Positions 17,027 through 23,979 of a stretch of DNA of 32,325 bases are shown in pieces. The translations under genes and the position numbers were made by a program. The stretch's first letter is position 1. Each line of letters begins with the position of its first letter. The notes beneath the pieces were generated by a model. The model was not told where the DNA came from. It made no database searches and worked only from the letters and a program-made list of their open reading frames with translations. The DNA is from Treponemataceae bacterium (GTDB taxonomy: Bacteria > Spirochaetota > Spirochaetia > Treponematales > Treponemataceae): the NCBI GenBank assembly GCA_024413635.1, contig JAKSTT010000010.1, positions 1 through 32,325 on the forward strand, in the 5' to 3' direction.

Positions 17027-17233
17027 ATGGAAAAGAAAATTTACTGTGTTGGTATTGATGATGATGCTGTAGTAGCAAAGGTTAACGCTGCTGTCGCTGC
17101 TGTTGCCGGTGTTTCAGACGTAACTGCAAATGCAGATAAAGCCCAGGTTCTTGTTCATTTTGATGAATCAGTTGCCGGCATCGAAGACGCCATAAATGCT
17201 GCCATCGATGCCTGCGGAGTAATGGTTCTGTAA
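17027..17233 (+). CDS. Heavy-metal-associated-fold small protein without the CxxC motif
   Basis: The 68-residue product has the strand-helix-strand-strand-helix pattern of a heavy-metal-associated (HMA) domain: IYCVGIDDDAVVAKVNAAVA, then GVSDVTANADKAQVLVHFD and a closing helix (GIEDAINAAIDACGVMVL). The metal-binding GMTCxxC loop is replaced by GIDDDA, so copper or zinc chaperone activity is unlikely. It may be a structural relative that binds another ligand. GAGGG lies about eight bases before the ATG. The 160-base AT-rich leader upstream contains possible -10 boxes (TATAAC at 16975-16980) but no clear -35. It converges with the following gene and is probably monocistronic. Confidence 0.75.
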   Translation: MEKKIYCVGIDDDAVVAKVNAAVAAVAGVSDVTANADKAQVLVHFDESVAGIEDAINAAIDACGVMVL

Positions 17234-17241
17234 CCTAATCC

Positions 17242-17622
17242 TTACAACAGATAACTTTTTGAAAGGCTTCCGGAAACGGCTTTTACCTTACGGGTGCCTT
17301 CGTCAGTGTCAATGATATACAGCTCTGTATCTTTGTCAGCAAAGGTATGGAGCAGGTCTTCCATATCTTTTGCTTTAACTTCTACAGTCTGGATTCCATT
17401 ATCACGGCAGATATCTTCAAATCCGCCGGCATATTTTCCGGCAAATACTACTTCAATGCCATCTTTCTTTATGAGTGCAACAGCTTCTTCCTGAACAGCA
17501 CCTTCTCCGATAGTCCCGCGTGATGCAATGGCTTTTAAACCTGCATAACTGAATTCAGACAGTTCTTCTACGGTAACGTTATCCTGCTCAAAAAAAACGG
17601 CCATGCCACCTGTTTTATTCAT
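17242..17622 (-). CDS. Small cytoplasmic protein of unknown function
   Basis: I choose the ATG giving MNKTGGMAVFFEQDN because GAGGGAG lies eight bases upstream, inside the end of mutY; a TTG seven codons earlier would put that site inside the gene. The 126-residue product has an alternating alpha/beta pattern (AVFFEQDNVTVEEL, then GIEVVFAGKYAGGFEDI and ELYIIDTDEG) suggestive of a small Rossmann-like or ferredoxin-like fold, and no signal or membrane segment. I do not recognise it. It starts two bases after the mutY stop, so it is the last gene of the coaX-cmk-mutY run. Confidence 0.65.
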   Translation of the reverse strand: MNKTGGMAVFFEQDNVTVEELSEFSYAGLKAIASRGTIGEGAVQEEAVALIKKDGIEVVFAGKYAGGFEDICRDNGIQTVEVKAKDMEDLLHTFADKDTELYIIDTDEGTRKVKAVSGSLSKSYLL

Positions 17623-17624
17623 TT

Positions 17625-18548
17625 CTACAACTCCCTCAAACAAAAAGTGTCTTCTGTACCGGCTACCGGTTGGATAAAGCCTTCTGCACAGAGAACGTCA
17701 GCGGCCTTTTTTAACCGCTCAAGTTCAATATACTCTGTATTTACTATATCGCAAAGTGTAATCGTTTTACGGTTCTTCGGGTCAGATTCTTTTACTAATT
17801 GGCGTAAAATGGCACCACGTGCCTGGCGGAGTGACCCTTCAAACTTACTCTGGCGGGTATAATGGGCTGATTTTCTGTTGGGATTCCTGATTTTCTTTTT
17901 CAGTACGGCACCGTAATCCATCAAGGCATAGTACCAGTGGCGGAGTGTGTCCTGGGGTTGATGTGCATCCCCTGCTTCCGGCTGGGTTTCTGCTATTTTT
18001 TCAAGCAGCTGACGGTCTGTTACGGCTGGACCTTCATATCCCGGTTCAAGAACCTCCGGAAAAAAGAAAAAGATGTATACGGAACGGATATTGGTTTCAA
18101 TGAACGGTTCTGCGGTACCGTAGGAAAAGCAGCTGATGGCCCTGGCGGTATAGGGACCGATGCCGGGTAGTTTTTCCAGATCAGAAGGGTTCCGTGGAAC
18201 GATGCCAAACCAGGAATCGGTTATGCTCCGGCAGGCTTCCTGCAGAAAACGGGCCCGGCGGTTATAACCAAGACCGCTCCAGTATGAAAGGACTTCTGAA
18301 AGGGGCGCCAGAGCTACGTCACGGGCCGTAGGAAAGCGCTCTATCCAGGAAGTATATTTGGGTATTACCCGTTCTGTCTGCGTCTGCTGGAGCATGATTT
18401 CAGACACCATGATGGCATAGGGATCACGGGTCTGACGCCAGGGAAAACTGCGGCCCTGGTCATCATAGTTACTCCAGATAGTGTCCTGAAATTCTGCTTT
18501 TGAAAGGACCGGTAAGCCTGCCGGTCCGATACTGTCAGATGAGGTCAC
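17625..18548 (-). CDS. MutY-like DNA glycosylase lacking iron-sulphur cysteines
   Basis: A helix-hairpin-helix DNA glycosylase of 307 residues related to MutY, which removes adenine mispaired with 8-oxoguanine. Seen directly: the MutY signature SEIMLQQTQTERVIPKY with Glu50 in the place of the catalytic Glu, and the hairpin LPGIGPYTA at 127-135. After this comes PFIETNIRSV, where the usual catalytic Asp (LDGN in E. coli) is replaced by Glu151. The four cysteines that hold the [4Fe-4S] cluster are absent from the matching stretch (ALMDYGAVLKKKIRNPNRK). The C-terminal NUDIX-like 8-oxoG reader is also missing or reduced. I recall an ETNIR-type cluster-less subfamily in other bacteria. The start is a GTG overlapping the end of the cytidylate-kinase gene by 14 bases with no Shine-Dalgarno, so a somewhat later start is possible. 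Confidence 0.85.
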   Translation of the reverse strand: MTSSDSIGPAGLPVLSKAEFQDTIWSNYDDQGRSFPWRQTRDPYAIMVSEIMLQQTQTERVIPKYTSWIERFPTARDVALAPLSEVLSYWSGLGYNRRARFLQEACRSITDSWFGIVPRNPSDLEKLPGIGPYTARAISCFSYGTAEPFIETNIRSVYIFFFFPEVLEPGYEGPAVTDRQLLEKIAETQPEAGDAHQPQDTLRHWYYALMDYGAVLKKKIRNPNRKSAHYTRQSKFEGSLRQARGAILRQLVKESDPKNRKTITLCDIVNTEYIELERLKKAADVLCAEGFIQPVAGTEDTFCLREL

Positions 18549-19068
18549 GTTTTTTCAGTTCTGCAAGAATCTGGTCAACAATCTGCTCCGGATTGTAATT
18601 AGCCGTATCAATAACCAGGTCTGCAACGGAATAGTCAGTGTTGTCAATGTTGTACAGCTTCATGTAGCGGCCGCTGTCCTGACTGTCGCGCATGCGGGTA
18701 AAGGCTTTGATTTCTTCAATATCGCCGCCTTCACGGTTAAAGATGCGCTGGGCACGGACTTCATCACTGGCAAGAAGGTATACCTTTAGGTCGGCTTCTT
18801 TCAGCATCCAGATGGCAAGGCGGCTGCCAAGTACGCAGCTTGATGCACGGGCCAGTTCTACCTGTTTGCCGTCAACGCGCTGGTCGTAACTGTCATCGGT
18901 TTTGGCTTTTTCAATAATGTCTGCCAGGGTAACACCGTCTTCTGCGGCCAGCTGACGGAAAGTATAGTTGATCATGGGAACATTCAGTTTCTGTGAAAGG
19001 AGTCCGCTTACGGTGGTATTGCCGCAGCCGGATTTTCCTGAAATTGCTACACGGATTTCTTTACTCAT
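18535..19068 (-). CDS. Cytidylate-kinase-like protein
   Basis: A 177-residue P-loop protein starting from an ATG with a strong AAGGAG. It aligns by eye to the short cytidylate/AAA-type kinase family of archaeal cytidylate kinases (transfer of phosphate from ATP to CMP/dCMP). It opens with IRVAISGKSGCGNTTVSGLL, so the P-loop lysine position is Asn17 (GCGNTT). The archaeal enzymes similarly replace this lysine. Later motifs are YDQRVDGKQVELA, a lid-like region with RIFNREGG and the Arg-rich stretch AFTRMRDSQDSGRYMKLYNI. It overlaps mutY by 14 bases and follows coaX closely. The family is supported, but the substrate specificity is not proven by sequence. Confidence 0.8.
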   Translation of the reverse strand: MSKEIRVAISGKSGCGNTTVSGLLSQKLNVPMINYTFRQLAAEDGVTLADIIEKAKTDDSYDQRVDGKQVELARASSCVLGSRLAIWMLKEADLKVYLLASDEVRAQRIFNREGGDIEEIKAFTRMRDSQDSGRYMKLYNIDNTDYSVADLVIDTANYNPEQIVDQILAELKKRDLI

Positions 19069-19078
19069 TTGTTTCTCC

Positions 19079-19879
19079 TTAGTCTTTGCATCCCATAAAG
19101 GATGCAATACGGTTCAATCCTTTAAGGGTCAGCTGTTTGTCCACCGTCTGGAATACGTTGGTTATGGGTTTTAATACACTGTTCAGACCACCGGTGGCAA
19201 TAACTTTAATCTCTTCTTCACGGCAGCCGGATTTTTTTGCCATGTCACTTTTTGTCTGGGCTATAAGGCTTTCTACCAGACCTTTATATCCCAGTACGAT
19301 GCCGGCCTGGATTGAATGGATGGTGTTGGTACCGATGCTGTCCGGCGGTGCTTCAAGAGGAACTGATGGCAGCTGGGCGGTGTTGTTGAACAGTGCGTTC
19401 ACTGCAGTACGGAGTCCGGGACAGATGGCAACACCCAGCAGGTCACCGGCAGCGTTGATGCTGGTAAAGGTAAGGGCCGTTCCAAAGTCAACGACAATGC
19501 AGGGGCATTTGTTGGCACACCAGGCTTCAACTGCGTTGCTTACCAGGTCAGTACCGATTTCGTGTACGGCAGATTCCGGCAAGGTAATGGGAAGTTTGTC
19601 GTACATGGCTGGTCCTACGATAACCGGTTTGCTGCCGGTCATGCGTTCAATGACGGTGATGAACGGACCAATCAGGAGCGGAACAACGGAACTGAGGATG
19701 GCTGATGAAATGGCAGACGGCGTTACTCCTGCATCGCGCATAAGGGATGACAGGATGGAACTGTATTCATCGGCGGTGCGTTTTGAGTCTGAATACATGC
19801 GCCATTCGTGTACCAGTTCATCTTTGTGGAATAAAGCCACAACAATATTTGTATTTCCAATATCTACTGCTAATAACAT
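19079..19879 (-). CDS. coaX: Type III pantothenate kinase
   Basis: This enzyme phosphorylates pantothenate in the first step of coenzyme A synthesis. It belongs to the ASKHA superfamily and is typically insensitive to CoA feedback. The 266-residue product has the phosphate-1 motif LAVDIGNTNIVVALF, the catalytic region HEIGTDLVSNA, the phosphate-2 motif VVDFGTALTF and the adenosine motif VIATGGLNSV. The 3' end (ending CKD) abuts the AAGGAG of the next gene. Its ATG lies 38 bases from the divergent hisS start, and it has a perfect TATAAT in the shared interval with a TTGAAT 17 bases further upstream inside hisS. Confidence 0.96.
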   Translation of the reverse strand: MLLAVDIGNTNIVVALFHKDELVHEWRMYSDSKRTADEYSSILSSLMRDAGVTPSAISSAILSSVVPLLIGPFITVIERMTGSKPVIVGPAMYDKLPITLPESAVHEIGTDLVSNAVEAWCANKCPCIVVDFGTALTFTSINAAGDLLGVAICPGLRTAVNALFNNTAQLPSVPLEAPPDSIGTNTIHSIQAGIVLGYKGLVESLIAQTKSDMAKKSGCREEEIKVIATGGLNSVLKPITNVFQTVDKQLTLKGLNRIASFMGCKD

Positions 19880-19881
19880 AA

Positions 19882-19910
19882 TTGTATAGTTCTCTGTGAA
19901 ACGGTATTAT
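19882..19910 (+). promoter_or_regulatory. Predicted hisS promoter, likely leaderless transcript
   Basis: TTGTAT (4/6), a 17-base spacer and TATTAT (5/6). The -10 ends six bases before the hisS ATG, so transcription should begin at the ATG itself, and no Shine-Dalgarno is present. Confidence 0.6.
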
Positions 19911-19934
19911 AACCGTATGGATACACTGATTCAA
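19906..19934 (-). promoter_or_regulatory. Predicted coaX promoter overlapping the hisS -10 box
   Basis: On the minus strand TTGAAT (4/6), 17 bases, then a perfect TATAAT. This -10 shares five of its six base pairs with the hisS -10 on the other strand, inside an ACGGT/ACCGT inverted repeat (19901-19916). The -35 lies within hisS. The coaX leader would be about 20 bases. Confidence 0.6.
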
Positions 19935-21242
19935 CCTAAAGTTTTAAAGGGATTCCGTGATTTTCTGCCATCTGCAGAAATCCGCCGCACCCTTCTCCAG
20001 GAAAAACTGACAGAAGCTTTCCGCTCCTACGGTTTTGTTCCTATCGACACACCTGTTCTTGAATACTCAGAAATCCTGCTCCGCAAATCAAACGGCGAAA
20101 CAGAAAAACAGGTATTCCGTTTTGAGGATAACGGTGGTCGCGATGTAGCACTGCGCTTTGACCTGACCGTTCCATTTGCACGCTTCGTTGCTGAACATAA
20201 AGTCGAGCTGTACTTTCCTTTCAAGCGCTATCATATTGCAAAAGTCTGGCGTGGTGAAAAACCACAGGCCGGCCGGTACCGCGAATTTGTACAGTGTGAC
20301 TTTGACATGGTAGGTTCAGACAGCGCTGCCAGTGACTTTGAAATTCTTTCACTGATGAAACACGCACTGCACCTGATCGGTGTAGATGACATTACTATCC
20401 GCATGAGCCACCGTGGTGTATTCAACGCTTTCCTGCGGCAGATTGATGCCAGCGACAAAAGTGAAGATATTCTGCGCACCGTTGATAAACTGGCAAAAAT
20501 CGGCGAAGAAGAAGTTAAGAAACAGCTGGTTGAACTGCTTGCCTGTGATGACGCAGAAGCAAAAACGGCAAAAATCATTGAGTTTGTAAGCGGTAAAGAA
20601 AACTTTGATGCTACTCTTGCCATGATGGCTGATCTTTCCGGAGCTGCCGGTGATGCAGATGCTGCAAAAGCCATTCAGCGTCTGAAGGATATCCGCGCCA
20701 TGATGATTGCTGCCGGCATTGAAACTACCTTTGTACTGGATCCAAGCATTACCCGTGGTCTTGATTACTACACCGGTGTTGTATACGAAACATTCCTGAA
20801 CAAACTGCCGTCTATCGGTTCCGTATGTTCAGGCGGCCGTTATGACAACCTGGCAGGCCTGTACATGAAGGACAAAATCTCCGGTGTCGGCTCTTCAATC
20901 GGTCTTGACCGTCTTATTGCAGGTCTTGAACAGCTTGATGCACTGGAAACCAAAAACAGCTTCCTTGATGTAGAAATCTACTGTCTGGATGACAGTCTTT
21001 CTGCCCACTACCAGGGTGTTGCCAGCAGCCTCCGTGCCAAGGGAATCAACGTAGAAGTATTCCCTGAAGCAAAGAAAATGAACCAGCAGTACAACGTAAC
21101 TGAAAAGAAAGGCGTACCGTTTGGTATTCTGATCAAGGCTGAAGATGCTGCCAAAAACGTAATGACTCTGAAAAACCTTGCTACCCGCGAGCAGTTTGAA
21201 GGCATTACTGCTGAAAAGGCAGCTGAGATTATTAAAGGCTGA
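19917..21242 (+). CDS. hisS: Histidyl-tRNA synthetase
   Basis: A class II aminoacyl-tRNA synthetase that charges tRNA-His. The protein has 441 residues. Motif 1 and the N-terminal start KVLKGFRDFLPSAEIRR are clear. Motif 2 contains LRFDLTVPFARFVAEH and WRGEKPQAGRYREF. The His-specific motif is GLDYYTGVVYETF. Motif 3 is GVGSSIGLDRLIAGLE. A C-terminal anticodon-binding domain ends IIKG. The start ATG (MDTLIQPKVL) is the conserved one; seven further in-frame codons upstream would overlap the predicted promoter. It converges on the PfkB gene with a nine-base gap that is part of a palindrome. Confidence 0.97.
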   Translation: MDTLIQPKVLKGFRDFLPSAEIRRTLLQEKLTEAFRSYGFVPIDTPVLEYSEILLRKSNGETEKQVFRFEDNGGRDVALRFDLTVPFARFVAEHKVELYFPFKRYHIAKVWRGEKPQAGRYREFVQCDFDMVGSDSAASDFEILSLMKHALHLIGVDDITIRMSHRGVFNAFLRQIDASDKSEDILRTVDKLAKIGEEEVKKQLVELLACDDAEAKTAKIIEFVSGKENFDATLAMMADLSGAAGDADAAKAIQRLKDIRAMMIAAGIETTFVLDPSITRGLDYYTGVVYETFLNKLPSIGSVCSGGRYDNLAGLYMKDKISGVGSSIGLDRLIAGLEQLDALETKNSFLDVEIYCLDDSLSAHYQGVASSLRAKGINVEVFPEAKKMNQQYNVTEKKGVPFGILIKAEDAAKNVMTLKNLATREQFEGITAEKAAEIIKG

Positions 21243-21256
21243 AGTAACGCGTTACT
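21243..21256. repeat. 14-bp perfect palindrome between two convergent genes
   Basis: AGTAACGCGTTACT is its own reverse complement. It begins directly after the hisS TGA and includes the PfkB stop codon. As RNA it could form only a 5-bp stem with a CGCG loop and no U-run follows, so it is a weak terminator at best. It could be a protein-binding site or chance. Confidence 0.7.
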
Positions 21257-22181
21257 GCACCTGAATGGCGTCAAACTGGGATTTTGTCAGGTTGGCGCCT
21301 GAAACACCTACAACGGTGGCTGCAACTTTGTTGGCAACAGCAAGGCTTTCGGCCACCGTTTTATTTTGTGACCGCATGGCAAGAAAGGCACCGCAATGGC
21401 TGTCACCTGCTCCAATAGTATCAACGACAGATGCCTTGACTCCTGGTACATGCTGCGGACCTTCATTGACAGAATCCATGTACCAGCAGCCGTCACCGCC
21501 GGCGGTAACAATGACCAGATTACCAGTCAGACTGTGGATAAACCGCAGGTTTTCCTGCAGATCCTGTGCGGCGCGACCATCCGTAAGGCGGAACATGGTG
21601 GCTATGGTAGCGGCTTCACTTTCGCTGATGTGCAGAACGGGGTGCGACGCAAAGATTTTCTGCAGCAGGCTTTTATCAAAATAACCGACACGGCTTGATG
21701 GTGCAAAGACAACGGTTTTGTTTTTCAGGCCGGTAATCCATTCGGTGAGCTGTGGTCCGGTTTTTTCTTCCAGTTCAAGACCGCAGAAATAGACGGTATC
21801 AAACTCATCGTCAGAAACAGTCTTCATCCAGGCCGGATCAAACGAATATTCACAGCCGTGATAGGCAATAAACGTCCGCTCGCCGCTGGCTTCGACAAAA
21901 CAGTAACAGCAGCCGTTCTCGTCCGGTAAGCGGACAAAGGGTGTTACCCCGTGTGCTTTCATCTGGGATTCTACAAAAGTGCCGTATGCTCCCTGTCCTA
22001 CAGGAGAACATAAAAGATGCGGCGTTCCTGAATGGCGGAGAATATCAGAAACATTCCATGCACAGCCGCCTAACTGCAGGCGGTGGCTGGTGGTATTGGC
22101 GTCTTCTCCTGTTTTCGGCAGGGATTCAACGCCTACAATAACATCCACAACAGTGGAACCAAGGACAAGAATCTTTTTCAT
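21252..22181 (-). CDS. PfkB-family carbohydrate kinase
   Basis: The 309-residue product shows the ribokinase/PfkB fold. The N-terminal signature is GSTVVDVIVGVESLP, with the substrate-lid region LQLGGCAWNVSDILRHSG. The C-terminal signature DTIGAGDSHCGAFLA carries the catalytic Asp and the anion hole. Such enzymes phosphorylate sugars or nucleosides; the substrate cannot be read from the sequence. The ATG overlaps the stop of the SH3-like lipoprotein gene by one base (TAATG), so it is the last gene of the eight-gene operon. Its presence among envelope genes might point to sugar salvage for a glycan, but that is speculation. Confidence 0.9.
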   Translation of the reverse strand: MKKILVLGSTVVDVIVGVESLPKTGEDANTTSHRLQLGGCAWNVSDILRHSGTPHLLCSPVGQGAYGTFVESQMKAHGVTPFVRLPDENGCCYCFVEASGERTFIAYHGCEYSFDPAWMKTVSDDEFDTVYFCGLELEEKTGPQLTEWITGLKNKTVVFAPSSRVGYFDKSLLQKIFASHPVLHISESEAATIATMFRLTDGRAAQDLQENLRFIHSLTGNLVIVTAGGDGCWYMDSVNEGPQHVPGVKASVVDTIGAGDSHCGAFLAMRSQNKTVAESLAVANKVAATVVGVSGANLTKSQFDAIQVQ

Positions 22182-22567
22182 TACTGGTTATCAGCCTGCA
22201 GTTCCGTGGCGGCTGACTGGGCTTTCAGTTTATTGGGATAAATGACCACAGAGTTTTCTGCTACATAGCCGTTTTCAAACCGGTACCAGATGACGGAAGT
22301 GTTTTCTTTTTCAACCGGAACCAGGGCTTTACCTTCAACGTGGGCAATATCGCCCAGGCGGCCATGGGCCATAACGTTTGATGAAGGATCAGGAGCTTCG
22401 CGGAAGGCCACGTAGGGCTCCGAGATTACAGCCCACTCCCCGTCTGACTGCATGGTTTCAAACAGGGAAAGATCAACGGTTTCATCGCGGTCTGCCCGTG
22501 AACAGCCGGATACAGAAAGTGTAAGGCTCAATACCGCAAGAGCCAGCAGAAAATAGTGTGGTTTCAT
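22181..22567 (-). CDS. Small lipoprotein with an SH3-like domain
   Basis: The 128-residue product has a lipoprotein signal peptide ending SVSGC (lipidated Cys22). Residues about 47-112 resemble a bacterial SH3-like fold (EPYVAFREAPDPSS, GRLGDIAHVEGKAL, IWYRFENGYVAENSV), a domain often found in peptidoglycan-associated or cell-surface proteins. The remainder is a short Ala/Gln-rich tail. It lies between the NUDIX gene and the PfkB gene in a tight operon, and shares one base with the latter. It could anchor to peptidoglycan in the periplasm; this is inference. Confidence 0.82.
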   Translation of the reverse strand: MKPHYFLLALAVLSLTLSVSGCSRADRDETVDLSLFETMQSDGEWAVISEPYVAFREAPDPSSNVMAHGRLGDIAHVEGKALVPVEKENTSVIWYRFENGYVAENSVVIYPNKLKAQSAATELQADNQ

Positions 22568-22569
22568 GG

Positions 22570-23004
22570 TTATGCAGTGAGCCCCTGGATGTATTTTTTC
22601 ACTGCAGGGTACAGAAGCATATCAGAATCAACAAAGGATGAATCTGCTGCCAGTTCTTCAATTTTTTCAATGGGAACCCAGTCATATCCAGAGTGTTCGG
22701 TTAATGTGAACTGCGGATTTTCGGCAGCAAAGGAAATATGCCAGGCATACAGTCCCCGCTTAACGCCATGGTGTTCAAATTCTGCCTGGCAGATGGGCTG
22801 ATGAATGATGATATCGCAGTTGAATTCTTCCAGAAATTCACGGTGCAGTGCTTCTTCCTGAGTTTCACCGGGTTCAATTTTTCCACCGGGAAATTCCCAG
22901 CGGTTACCCATCTGTCCCGTCGGGTTACGGTGTGCTACAAATACCAGATTGTCTTTTACGATAATGCCGGCAATAGAACCTGGTTTTTCAGTAGAAGCTG
23001 CCAT
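22570..23004 (-). CDS. NUDIX hydrolase, MutT-like
   Basis: A 144-residue NUDIX enzyme, which hydrolyses nucleoside diphosphates linked to another moiety. The NUDIX box is GGKIEPGETQEEALHREFLEE, which keeps the catalytic Glu and Arg; the final Gly of the consensus is replaced by Phe-Asn. The N-terminal strand SIAGIIVKDNLVFVAHRNPT and the preceding MGNRWEFPGG are typical of the 8-oxo-dGTPase and CTP pyrophosphohydrolase branch. The gene starts one base after the stop of a membrane protein gene and ends two bases before the SH3-like lipoprotein gene. The substrate cannot be decided. Confidence 0.93.
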   Translation of the reverse strand: MAASTEKPGSIAGIIVKDNLVFVAHRNPTGQMGNRWEFPGGKIEPGETQEEALHREFLEEFNCDIIIHQPICQAEFEHHGVKRGLYAWHISFAAENPQFTLTEHSGYDWVPIEKIEELAADSSFVDSDMLLYPAVKKYIQGLTA

Positions 23005-23005
23005 A

Positions 23006-23419
23006 TCAGAATACCCGTACTGCTGGAATGAAGAAATGAAGGATACCGATAACCATCAGGAGAAATCCCAGGTATTTGCGGAATCCGCCGGTGGTTTCAG
23101 TTTCCGGGCTTACGATGTCCCGGATAACCGGTGGTAATGGGATTACTTTGCCGGCCTGTGCATCAAAGATTTCAAGGAACAGGCAGAATGCTGCAACCAG
23201 ACAGGCAATGGCTGGCAGAAGGTCACCGATAATAACTACATCAGGCTGTACAACCAGGAATAACTTCAGGATACCGGTTACTGCGCACAGTATAAATGCG
23301 GTATCCAGCAGCGGCATTTTCAGGTTTTCGGGAATACGTTCAATAAAAAACTGGTTGAATGCAAAATAGAGACCTGTTAAAAAGGTGCAGATTACTGCAA
23401 GAAAATAAAACTGTAACAT
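23006..23419 (-). CDS. Small integral membrane protein of unknown function
   Basis: The 137-residue product has four hydrophobic segments: at the start (FYFLAVICTFLTGLYFAF), about 40-60 (AFILCAVTGILKLFLVV), about 65-85 (LLPAIACLVAAFCLFLEIF) and near the end (LGFLLMVIGILHFFIPAV). A proline-rich loop with polar residues connects the third and last. A GGAGAG lies about five bases before the ATG. It is the fifth gene of the operon and lies one base from the NUDIX gene. I do not recognise a family, though similar small proteins occur in treponemes in my memory. Confidence 0.75.
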   Translation of the reverse strand: MLQFYFLAVICTFLTGLYFAFNQFFIERIPENLKMPLLDTAFILCAVTGILKLFLVVQPDVVIIGDLLPAIACLVAAFCLFLEIFDAQAGKVIPLPPVIRDIVSPETETTGGFRKYLGFLLMVIGILHFFIPAVRVF

Positions 23420-23432
23420 ATGTTCTCTCCAC

Positions 23433-23978
23433 TTAGTGACTTACATCAGCAGAAACCACAATGGTTTCACCGCTTTTTGCCCTTATTTCAGCACTGATGC
23501 TCAGTATATCATAATCAGGGAAAGTTGTGGTAATTACCAGTTCCTTTCCGTCATAGATTCCGCTTTTTTCCACCGTATCAGTTACCGTCCGGTTATTGGT
23601 ATAGGCAGTAATGACTGCATTCCATGCAAAGGCTGCATCCTGCTTTTCCTTTGCCTTGATGGAAACATACACCTGGTCTTCAAAGCTGAAAGCGTTCAGC
23701 GTAACGGGAACCGTCAGCAATGTTCCTGAATTCTGGCTTTTCGTAAGAAAGTTGATGATGAAGGTGGCAGCACATAGAAGTACGATGGTAAACAGCATGA
23801 GTCTTGAGGAACGGGTGTATACCAGCCGCCGGAAAATGCCTTTTGGCGGATTAAAATTGGTTCCGGCATGAAACTCCTGCACAATGCGGGGGGCCCGCTT
23901 GATCCGTTCTTCACGGTTATAGTGGAATACCAGATCCGGTTGTGATGTACTGCTTTCTACTTCTTTGAATTCGTCCAT
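23433..23978 (-). CDS. Single-pass membrane protein of unknown function
   Basis: The 181-residue product has a hydrophilic N-terminal cytoplasmic part of about 57 residues, rich in Arg and Glu (HYNREERIKRAPRIVQEF). One membrane helix (SRLMLFTIVLLCAATFIINF) follows, then a strand-rich extracytoplasmic domain of about 100 residues (VPVTLNAFSFEDQVYVSIKA, ITTTFPDYDILSISAEI). The positive-inside rule places the N-terminus in the cytoplasm. The ATG is two bases upstream of nothing but the previous stop: the TGA of the lipoprotein gene precedes it by one base. No enzymatic motif is visible. Confidence 0.75.
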   Translation of the reverse strand: MDEFKEVESSTSQPDLVFHYNREERIKRAPRIVQEFHAGTNFNPPKGIFRRLVYTRSSRLMLFTIVLLCAATFIINFLTKSQNSGTLLTVPVTLNAFSFEDQVYVSIKAKEKQDAAFAWNAVITAYTNNRTVTDTVEKSGIYDGKELVITTTFPDYDILSISAEIRAKSGETIVVSADVSH

Positions 23979-23979
23979 A

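Noticed and set aside
19086-19889. A 267-codon plus-strand open frame opposite coaX
   Set aside because: The sense strand encodes complete type III pantothenate kinase motifs, so the antisense frame is a by-product of codon use.
19882-19916. A leader with a riboswitch or T-box before hisS
   Set aside because: There is no room: the predicted transcription start is at the ATG and no T-box or other conserved RNA element is visible.
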